A DNA stretch of 25,052 nt. Source: a virus. This document shows, piece by piece, positions 22,002-25,052 of this stretch; the first letter of the stretch is position 1; each line of letters opens with the position of its first letter. Where the stretch lies: positions 1 to 25,052 of the IMG/VR virus record IMGVR_UViG_3300027963_000317. One strand, written 5' to 3'. Both the position numbers and the translations under genes were made by a program. The notes below the pieces were generated by a model, which was not told where the DNA came from, ran no database searches, and saw nothing but the letters and a program-made list of their open reading frames with translations.

Positions 22002-23971
22002 TTTTTCTTTTTGCTGGGATTTTTGGCACTATAACTGGCTGCTACAGCCATTTGTTGTATTTTTTCTGCACTTTTATTTTTAAACTGATGATGACCTTTG
22101 GCATTTGGAGTCTTTGCTGCCTTCATGAAATCATCAATATATGCGCTAACTGGAGCATTGGCAGGAATTTTTTCTGATAGTTGTGTGTATAGAGATTCGA
22201 TATAGGGATCTACATGTTCTGCTTTCATTGGATCTTTGCCTGCTTGTGCAGCTTTATACCATTTGATAAGTTCAGGATCGCTGGCAAGTTCCAAATAATT
22301 CACTTCCCAGCCCAGTTTCTTTGCCAAGTACTGAATTAATTGTTGTCTTCTTGTATAATTAAGCAGGCCTTCTGCCACACCTTCATTGGGCACACAGTTA
22401 CGAACTTGCCCGCCATTTTTACCTTTTTTGGTACCGGCAGCATGATGTCCTGGCCAGCATTTGGTAAACCCATTTGAATCTTTAGCACCTTTCTTGATCT
22501 CATCAAGACTGCCGTGTGTTTGACACATGCCGCAATCTGGGCATACTGCTTCCATTGTCATCATACTTTCTTCGTGCTTCTTCTTACCAGCACAGTGAGC
22601 CTTTTGACTAAATCCTTTTGGATGTGAGCAGTTGATACTGGATTTATATTTTTGACTCCACTCTTCCGCCACACCTTGTTTCAATCCAGGAACTTCATTT
22701 TTAAGAACACTCATTGCTCTTTGTAAACTTGAGTATGTATCAATATGTTTACCGTTAGCGTGAATTATAAAGTCTGTTGGACCTTTTTGAATGATTTCAT
22801 ATTTGCCACCGTTAGAACCTGTGCCAGAGAATACAGTTTGGTCGGCCGTGCCTTCCGCCACACCTTCTTTGGCCATGTAGTCACTTGATGAACTAACAGT
22901 TGAACTGTAAGGACCACTGTCCATAGAACCAGATGCACCTGTGTCGGATGCTGGAGCCTTGTCTAGATAATTGTTGTTGTATTCTTTTTCCGACACACGT
23001 TCAAGGCTAAACTCGTAGAATTTAATACCTTTAGATTTCAAAAATTTTTCTAGTGCAGCTGATGCGTCACCTGGAGACTTAAAACTGGTTCCTAGATTAA
23101 TATCTTTGGTAACTGTATTACCATTGACTTTAAAAGTAACATGAGCAACAATATCTGGTAAAAAGTCTTCTCCCGATGACTGAGCACGAGCGCCACCACC
23201 TAGTGCCATTGCGCCTGCAAGGGCCGCGCCACCTAGTGCTGACTTCCAGCCTTCATCAACTTCTTCACCAATATGGACATCAATACCTCTTGAACCAATG
23301 CCACCTTTTTTGCGTTTTTTGGCCAGTTCATCAATGCCATGACGTATTTGTTCAATGTTCATGGTCAATTCATCAAACTGTTTGGCAATCATTTCCCATT
23401 CTACAGCACTGGCTGTTTGTGCTCGTTGTGTTAGGTCTTTCAATTGACCTGTAGCTCTCATCATGCGATATTTTAGTGTAGCAGGGTTGGCGCCATGACC
23501 ATAAATCATGGGGTTCATTGGATCTGAGGGATCCATCTCTATGGGAGTCTCATGCACAGAATCATCACGACCCTGACCACTCCAACGACTGGTGTTTTTT
23601 CCAGCAGTGGCATAACTGTGCATGCCAAATGGGTTACCATTCATACCAACTGTGCTATGATCCTCGTCTATTGAAACTTGTTTGTTCTTGTGTTTTACAT
23701 CGCCTTGTTTCTCAGCTTTCTTTTTATCTTTATGTTGTCCAGCTCCACCCATCTTAGCATTCTTAGCAACAAAATTTCTTGGTTTTGTAGGTTCAATTTT
23801 TTTTTCGTAGTCTTGAACAATGATGCTATCCTTGGAGCGACGTTGTTGAACGCCTCCTATTGCTACACTATTACTGGCCACAGCACCTGCACTGGTGCCG
23901 CCACTTGTGGCACTTTCTAATGTATAGACTGTAGTGTCTTTGAATTGTTTGGCTTTGAATTCGTTGTTCAT
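21998..23971 (-). CDS. Large modular protein with GVAEG junctions and Cys-rich modules
   Basis: The start is the ATG at 23971-23969, with an ATGA overlap with the upstream stop; this gives 657 residues (an in-frame TTG lies 15 bases earlier). Residues 1-100 are low-complexity and basic; about 150-225 is helical (RMMRATGQLKDLTQRAQTA). VDE-G (238-241) precedes a short hydrophobic Ala/Gly stretch and a small alpha/beta domain (about 265-330). GVAEG (370-374), GVAEE (433-437) and GVAEG (531-535) separate a small domain, a Cys-rich region (INCSHPKGFSQKAHCAGKKK, CPDCGMCQTHG, and a TKCWPGHH...RNCVPN block) and a helical C-terminal domain. I recognise the modules as recurring in aquatic T4-like phages, without known function. 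Confidence 0.75.
   Translation of the reverse strand: MNNEFKAKQFKDTTVYTLESATSGGTSAGAVASNSVAIGGVQQRRSKDSIIVQDYEKKIEPTKPRNFVAKNAKMGGAGQHKDKKKAEKQGDVKHKNKQVSIDEDHSTVGMNGNPFGMHSYATAGKNTSRWSGQGRDDSVHETPIEMDPSDPMNPMIYGHGANPATLKYRMMRATGQLKDLTQRAQTASAVEWEMIAKQFDELTMNIEQIRHGIDELAKKRKKGGIGSRGIDVHIGEEVDEGWKSALGGAALAGAMALGGGARAQSSGEDFLPDIVAHVTFKVNGNTVTKDINLGTSFKSPGDASAALEKFLKSKGIKFYEFSLERVSEKEYNNNYLDKAPASDTGASGSMDSGPYSSTVSSSSDYMAKEGVAEGTADQTVFSGTGSNGGKYEIIQKGPTDFIIHANGKHIDTYSSLQRAMSVLKNEVPGLKQGVAEEWSQKYKSSINCSHPKGFSQKAHCAGKKKHEESMMTMEAVCPDCGMCQTHGSLDEIKKGAKDSNGFTKCWPGHHAAGTKKGKNGGQVRNCVPNEGVAEGLLNYTRRQQLIQYLAKKLGWEVNYLELASDPELIKWYKAAQAGKDPMKAEHVDPYIESLYTQLSEKIPANAPVSAYIDDFMKAAKTPNAKGHHQFKNKSAEKIQQMAVAASYSAKNPSKKKK
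22370..22379. repeat. GVAEG junction repeat, copy 3 (one mismatch)
   Basis: TTCTGCCACA on the plus strand, one base different from the shared 10-mer. It encodes V-A-E of GVAEG (531-535) between the Cys-rich region and the C-terminal helical domain. Confidence 0.75.
22664..22673. repeat. GVAEG junction repeat, copy 2
   Basis: TTCCGCCACA on the plus strand, encoding V-A-E of GVAEE (433-437) just before the module beginning INCSHPKGF. Identical at DNA level to the copies at 22853 and 21162. Confidence 0.8.
22853..22862. repeat. GVAEG junction repeat, copy 1
   Basis: TTCCGCCACA on the plus strand, encoding V-A-E of GVAEG (370-374) at the end of a Ser-rich linker. The match to copy 2 extends to TTCCGCCACACCTT, 14 bases. 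Confidence 0.8.
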
Positions 23972-24351
23972 TTTTTGTTGTTCCAATTGGACACAGGGCT
24001 TGTTGAGTTTACACCTGGTGATTCTCTGCTGGCGCTATCTGCAACTTGAGTGCCTGTAACACCCATTAGCTTATCAGCCATTTTAATTACTTCCTCATCT
24101 TGGGCTGTGTATCCCACAATGGTTAAATTTTCAGCCCATCCACTTTCTTGTTCAAACTCAATATGCCCAGCTGCGTCAGCACGACTCGCTGCCATGGCCA
24201 ACCCATAACGATATTGCATATACGGATCAGTATTGCGTAATTGTCTTTGCACCCATACACCTGGCAATGCTAGATCTGCACTTGCACCAATACCTTTGAA
24301 TGTACCGTGTGCTTTTGCACCTTCGTTAATTACGAATTCTTTTGCTCTCAT
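23968..24351 (-). CDS. Hypothetical protein with capsid-targeting-like N-terminus
   Basis: The protein has 127 residues and starts MRAKEFVINEGAK. This resembles the capsid-targeting peptides of T4 internal proteins (a short charged, hydrophobic segment with EF[IV] and then I-x-E). Residues 8-11 (I-N-E|G) fit the T4 prohead-protease cleavage rule. The rest contains DPYMQYRYGLAMAASRADAAG and EEVIKMADKLMGV, with a Ser/Asn-rich tail. I know no function. It overlaps the large modular gene (ATGA) and follows the Dps gene with two bases between stop and start, so these genes are likely co-expressed. The start follows CAGGAC. Confidence 0.7.
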   Translation of the reverse strand: MRAKEFVINEGAKAHGTFKGIGASADLALPGVWVQRQLRNTDPYMQYRYGLAMAASRADAAGHIEFEQESGWAENLTIVGYTAQDEEVIKMADKLMGVTGTQVADSASRESPGVNSTSPVSNWNNKK

Positions 24352-24353
24352 GT

Positions 24354-24794
24354 TTAGTCCTGTTTGGTGCTGGCCCTAAGAAACCAACCATGTTTACGGT
24401 GTGCATCCATACGTTCAGCTAAAAAATTACTAAATCCATGTTCACCAGCTTCTTCAGCTGCATCATAGCATTTTTTCAGTATGATGACCATTTTTTCGTT
24501 GTCCATCAACAGTTCCTGCACCATTTGATTCTTGGATGGCACATAATTTTCATCTTCTACCTTGCTCAACATGCTAAGTGTTTGATGTGTATAAGGTGTA
24601 TAGATTGCAAGACTACGTAGTTTTTCTGCAAAATCATCAATATTATCTAATACTTCTTGATAAATGGTTTCAAACAATGTGTGATATTCGTAAAAATCTT
24701 GACCCTCTACATTCCAGTGAAATGCGTGGGTTTTCATGTAGAATGAAAACTCGCTGGCAAATGCGATTCGAGCAAGTTGGTGTAGTTTTTCCAT
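24354..24794 (-). CDS. dps: Dps / ferritin-like protein
   Basis: The protein has 146 residues, near the 150-170 of Dps. HAFHWNVEG (23-31), H38 in YHTLFETIYQEV, and DDFAEKLR (D53, E57) reproduce the Dps ferroxidase ligands with their usual spacing (H26-H38 twelve apart; D53-E57 four apart). Dps proteins form 12-mers that oxidise and store iron and can shield DNA from oxidative damage. A phage copy could protect its genome during infection or be packaged. DNA-binding tails are short here. It is encoded next to proteins that I suspect may be capsid-associated. Confidence 0.85.
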   Translation of the reverse strand: MEKLHQLARIAFASEFSFYMKTHAFHWNVEGQDFYEYHTLFETIYQEVLDNIDDFAEKLRSLAIYTPYTHQTLSMLSKVEDENYVPSKNQMVQELLMDNEKMVIILKKCYDAAEEAGEHGFSNFLAERMDAHRKHGWFLRASTKQD

Positions 24795-24799
24795 AGTAG

Positions 24800-24807
24800 T
24801 ATTTATT
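24800..24807 (-). promoter_or_regulatory. Late-promoter-like octamer before dps
   Basis: The minus strand reads AATAAATA, one mismatch from the T4 late consensus, within the short gap between the basic-module gene and dps, five bases before the dps ATG. The short distance leaves no room for a good leader, so its role as a dps promoter is doubtful. Confidence 0.25.
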
Positions 24808-24818
24808 TAATTTTGATA

Positions 24819-25052
24819 TTACTCGCAATGCCATTTACGTAGGGCTTTGTTAATGCGACTGTTTGGATCTCTCTTAGTTTTGGCTCCGGCTCTGTGTTTT
24901 TTCATACCCTTCATACGAGCACAAAAACTTTTACGGCGTTTGGCAGCTTTTGAACCTGGTTTTAGTTTACTGGGTTTAGTAGTAACCGCAGTTTGTAGTT
25001 TACTGCCAGGGTGGCTACGTCTGTAACTGGCCACGCCTTTTTTATTAAGCCC
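24819..25052 (-). CDS. Basic DUF6321-like domain protein, 5' end cut by window edge
   Basis: The frame is open to the right edge, giving 78 residues beginning GLNKKGVASYRRSHPGSKL and ending ALRKWHCE. A GTG at 25034 could start it, but the residues upstream are in the same style as the domain in other phage proteins, so I believe it is truncated. Lys/Arg-rich segments (KAAKRRKSFCARMKGMKK, then TKRDPNSRINKALRKW) suggest nucleic acid binding. I recognise the pattern as DUF6321, whose function is unknown. The domain often occurs at the end of longer phage proteins. Confidence 0.7.
   Translation of the reverse strand, partial: GLNKKGVASYRRSHPGSKLQTAVTTKPSKLKPGSKAAKRRKSFCARMKGMKKHRAGAKTKRDPNSRINKALRKWHCE

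Noticed and set aside
24819-25034. Complete gene starting at the GTG at 25034
   Set aside because: The frame continues open to the window edge, and the preceding residues (GLNKKG) fit the same domain, so truncation by the edge is more likely.
1-25052. tRNA genes, CRISPR arrays, insertion sequences or attachment sites
   Set aside because: No cloverleaf with conserved T-arm, no regularly spaced repeats, no transposase and no integrase were seen by eye. A tRNA scan would settle the first.

Overview
The window looks like part of the genome of a tailed phage of the T4-like (contractile-tail) supergroup, probably an uncultured aquatic relative of the cyanophages and pelagiphages. The evidence is a family-B DNA polymerase with exonuclease motifs, a probable sliding clamp next to it, a T4 RNase H/FEN-type nuclease, a DsbA-like late-transcription protein and T4-like late promoter sequences. 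The DNA is AT-rich. Every credible gene lies on the minus strand, so transcription runs from high to low coordinates. Genes are packed with 1-20 base overlaps, many of them ATGA stop/start overlaps. No tRNA, rRNA, CRISPR array or transposon was seen.

Layout in the direction of transcription (right to left). (a) 25052-20991 is an accessory block: a 5'-truncated basic-domain protein, a Dps/ferritin-like protein, a small protein whose N-terminus resembles a T4 capsid-targeting peptide, a 657-residue modular protein with GVAEG-type junctions, and a deaminase-fold protein that carries the same junction. (b) 20980-15192 is replication and late-gene control: dsbA-like gene, small membrane protein, 2OG oxygenase, DNA polymerase, second 2OG oxygenase, sliding clamp, and a small protein of unknown function. 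(c) 15211-10986 is a tightly coupled set: a TGT/DpdA-like transglycosylase, a phosphoribosyltransferase, a HAD phosphatase, a Gfo/Idh/MocA oxidoreductase and a zinc-type alcohol dehydrogenase. (d) 10967-4156 holds two more 2OG-oxygenase-like proteins, a QueD-like T-fold protein, a glycosyltransferase, a cupin, a MazG-like pyrophosphohydrolase, QueE, and the FEN/RNase H nuclease. (e) 4159-1 holds several small unknown genes, then a MoxR-type AAA+ ATPase and a VWA/metallopeptidase-like partner, each with its own consensus promoter, and a gene cut by the left edge.

The most coherent biological story is DNA modification. QueE, a QueD-like enzyme and a DpdA-like transglycosylase together suggest that this phage makes a 7-deazaguanine base and swaps it into its own DNA, most likely to evade restriction. 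Neither FolE nor QueC is in this window, so the final base is unknown. The second story is the GVAEG junction system. A DNA-level repeat encoding V-A-E marks domain boundaries in two adjacent genes and resembles T4 prohead-protease cleavage sites, which raises the possibility of capsid-delivered, processed cargo proteins.

Four sigma70-type promoters with exact 17-base spacers were found by eye (ahead of dsbA-like, clamp, MoxR and VWA genes), and one exact T4 late-promoter match lies ahead of the leftmost gene. Searches by eye are not exhaustive.
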